Below, in pieces: positions 62,358-64,000 of a DNA stretch of 64,000 nucleotides (the stretch's first letter is position 1; each line of letters starts with the position of its first letter). A model generated the notes under the pieces. The model did no database searches and was not told the origin of the DNA. It saw only the letters and a list, made by a program, of their open reading frames with translations. The DNA is from an uncultured Verrucomicrobia subdivision 3 bacterium (GTDB taxonomy: Bacteria; Verrucomicrobiota; Verrucomicrobiia; Limisphaerales; UBA11358), in contig CAIKKJ010000075.1 of assembly GCA_903827955.1 (NCBI GenBank), positions 1-64,000 on the forward strand. Reading direction: 5' to 3'. Made by a program: the position numbers and the translations under genes.

Positions 62358-63119
62358 ATGCCGAAAGTTCCGCTCGCCCAAATCGTCACACACTGCGATA
62401 AAATCCTCCGCACCGCCGAAATCGGCGACTACGACGGCGCAGTGAACGGCTTGCAGATGGAAAATTCCGGCCACGTCACGCGTATCGCCGCGACCGTGGA
62501 TGCCAGCCTCGCCACGGTGAAGCTTGCCATTGCGGCGCAAGCGGATTTGCTCATTGTGCATCATGGCTTGTTTTGGTCAAAGATGCAGCCACTGACGGGC
62601 AAAAAATTTGAGCTGCTGCAATTGCTCGTTGAAAACAACCTCGCCATTTACAGCTCGCATCTGCCGCTCGACGCACACCCGAGGCTGGGTAACAATGCGC
62701 AGCTCGCCGAAGCGCTGGGCTTGAAAAATCTAAAACCATTTTTCTTCAGCCACGGGCAGAACATCGGGCTAAAAACTTTTGCCAAAATTTCCCGCGCCGA
62801 ACTGGCCAAAAGGCTAGAACGTGCGACCGGCGCGAAACCAAAATTGCTTCCCGGTGGAAAAGAAGCCTGCGGGCGCATCGGCATTGTCACCGGCGGCGCG
62901 GGCGGCGAGTTGAAACAGGCGGCGGCGGAAGGCGTGGACACCTTCATCACCGGCGAAGGCCCGCACTGGACTTATGCGCTTGCCGAAGAACTGGGCGTGA
63001 ATGTTTTTTACGCCGGCCATTACGCCACGGAAACATTTGGCGTGAAGGCACTGGCGGCGGAGCTGGCCAAAAAATTCCGTGTGCCGTGGGAATTTCTCGA
63101 CCACCCGACGGGGTTATAG
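62358..63119 (+). CDS. Nif3-like dinuclear metal center protein
   Basis: 253 residues from ATG 62358. VNGLQMENSG, the metal-ligand stretch LLIVHHGLFWS, IYSSHLPLDAHPRLGNNAQLAEALGL and the C-terminal FITGEGPHWTYALAEELGVNVFYAGHYATETFG are the conserved blocks of the NIF3/YbgI (DUF34) family. The biochemical role of the family is not settled; GTP cyclohydrolase I type 2 annotations are common but doubtful. Its stop overlaps the end of the convergent glycosyltransferase gene. TTGCAG-N16-TTTCAT is a weak candidate promoter. Confidence 0.92.
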   Translation: MPKVPLAQIVTHCDKILRTAEIGDYDGAVNGLQMENSGHVTRIAATVDASLATVKLAIAAQADLLIVHHGLFWSKMQPLTGKKFELLQLLVENNLAIYSSHLPLDAHPRLGNNAQLAEALGLKNLKPFFFSHGQNIGLKTFAKISRAELAKRLERATGAKPKLLPGGKEACGRIGIVTGGAGGELKQAAAEGVDTFITGEGPHWTYALAEELGVNVFYAGHYATETFGVKALAAELAKKFRVPWEFLDHPTGL

Positions 63120-64000
63120 GTCGGGCTTGATCTTCGGATCGCGCGGATTTTTTTTCTGCGCGGCGATACCGTCGCGCACGCCGCGTAAATCTTCACGAAA
63201 GACGCGGGCGAGTTCCTTTTTCCCAGTGAGCGAGTATTGCGCAATCTTGATGTAGAGTTGCACGAAACGGCCGACCTTCATGCAAAACATCAGCGGGTTG
63301 CCGGAGTTTTCGTGCATGAGCGCCGCGCCACCAAAGCTGTAGGCGTAACGGGTTTTAAATACATCCTCGGTGGTCATGCGGTGATGATTGTGCCGCACCA
63401 CGGCGCGCGGTTCGTAAATCAGGCAATGGCCGGAACGCAGCACGCGATAATTGATGTCAATGTCTTCGCCGCTGCGCAACGGCGCGCCGGCACCAAGGCG
63501 GTTGTCGAAACCGCCGAGCTGGTCGAGTGCGAGCTTACGGAACGACATGCTGCTGCCGTGGCCGACATTCCACGGTGCCATGCCTTTTCCCTTCAGATGC
63601 TTGGCGAAAACTTTCAGGACATTCCGCAAAACTAGGCCAATGCTGAAACGCACTTCGTCCGGCATGAATTCGCGGCGCACTTCGCCCAGATCCTGCCCGG
63701 CGACTTCCTCAAACAAATCGGCGGCGGTTTCATTGCGATGCGGCACGACCCGGCCGGAGCAGCCCCAGACTTCGGGACGGGAATAATTTTCGACGAGTAA
63801 CGAAAGCCAGTTGGTCGCGGGCAGGCAGTCGTCATCGGTGAAGGCGATGATTTCGCCGGTGCAATGCGGCAGTCCGGAATTGCGGGCGAGCGACTGGCCG
63901 AGGCGCGGTTCGACAATGTATTTGGCGCGGAACTGCTCCGCAATTTTCGCGGATTTTTCTTTTTCCTCGCCATTGCTACTGTCCACGATGACGACTTCAA
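63114..64000 (-). CDS. Family 2 glycosyltransferase, 5' end cut by window edge
   Basis: At least 295 residues. The frame runs to the window edge, where the reverse strand reads EVVIVDSSNGEE, so the GTG at 63986 in the track is internal and the start lies outside. GT-A motifs: LGQSLARNSGLPHCTGEIIAFTDDDCLPATNW (DDD), GCSGRVVPHR and FDNRLGAGAPLRSGEDIDINYRVL. The C-terminal part resembles rhamnosyl- or galactosyl-type family 2 transferases of cell-surface polysaccharides. Confidence 0.85.
   Translation of the reverse strand, partial: EVVIVDSSNGEEKEKSAKIAEQFRAKYIVEPRLGQSLARNSGLPHCTGEIIAFTDDDCLPATNWLSLLVENYSRPEVWGCSGRVVPHRNETAADLFEEVAGQDLGEVRREFMPDEVRFSIGLVLRNVLKVFAKHLKGKGMAPWNVGHGSSMSFRKLALDQLGGFDNRLGAGAPLRSGEDIDINYRVLRSGHCLIYEPRAVVRHNHHRMTTEDVFKTRYAYSFGGAALMHENSGNPLMFCMKVGRFVQLYIKIAQYSLTGKKELARVFREDLRGVRDGIAAQKKNPRDPKIKPDL

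Overview
The window looks like a chromosomal segment of a Verrucomicrobiota bacterium, probably near the Pedosphaera/Limisphaera group. This is inferred from gene content, not from a search. It has lipid A and heptose genes (Gram-negative envelope), a very large Calx-beta/PKD/LamG protein with a C-terminal segment of a type I associate with this phylum, the hopanoid radical-SAM pair HpnH/HpnJ, a RuBisCO-like protein, L-rhamnose genes, and many dispersed short palindromic and tandem-repeat elements. GC is roughly 58-62% by hand counts of sample lines, with low-GC islands at about 0.9-1.5 kb and inside leuS. I see no tRNA, rRNA, CRISPR array, prophage or insertion sequence.

Layout. 0-3 kb: 5' part of a RuBisCO-like protein gene (cut by the edge, minus strand, absent from the ORF track), a repeat-bearing gap, a low-GC SUFU-domain gene and an NtrC-type regulator. 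3-11.3 kb: a 2479-residue secreted metzincin/Calx-beta protein, a cupin and an ArfB/PrfH-like GGQ protein. 11.3-14.4 kb (minus): small lipoprotein, hpnH, hpnJ. 14.5-17.3 kb: TPR protein, methyltransferase, SpmA-SpmB-like membrane protein. 17.3-20.6 kb: fur/perR-like regulator with its own operator, sufB, sufC and an unknown gene. 20.7-23.9 kb: lpxK, an LpxL-type acyltransferase and a heptosyltransferase, overlapping. 24-28.1 kb: a GntR/YtrA-like regulator, an ABC ATPase and a permease fused to RCC1-like repeats. 28.2 kb: serine acetyltransferase. 29.2-34 kb (minus): oxidoreductase, glycosidase, rhaA, rhaT. 34-35.5 kb (minus): clpS, DUF2017, aat. 35.6-37.5 kb: arabinose/fucose isomerase-like protein and RbsD/FucU. 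37.6-40.7 kb: rpe, phosphohexomutase, glycosyltransferase. 40.7-43.9 kb: hybrid histidine kinase. 44-50 kb: rpsT, aspS, cupredoxin, leuS. 50-54.5 kb: Wzz-like protein, two glycosyltransferases, ChbG/YdjC deacetylase. 54.5-64 kb: SNF2 ATPase, asd, NlpC-like protein, ExbB/ExbD/TonB-like operon, Nif3-like protein and a second edge-cut gene (GT2).

Genome-scale patterns. (1) Many start codons lie only 6-8 nt downstream of a -10 hexamer whose -35 (TTGxxx) is 16-17 nt upstream, which predicts leaderless or nearly leaderless mRNAs. (2) Imperfect tandem heptamers occur at five loci, four of them inside reading frames. (3) A 60-70 bp palindromic element lies in frame inside both leuS and the ABC permease gene. 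(4) The CP1 editing region of leuS is about 46% GC inside a gene of about 60%.

The best candidate for an undescribed system is the three-gene unit at 24-28.1 kb: a regulator with its own palindromic operator, an ABC ATPase, and a polytopic permease carrying a probable extracytoplasmic RCC1-like propeller.
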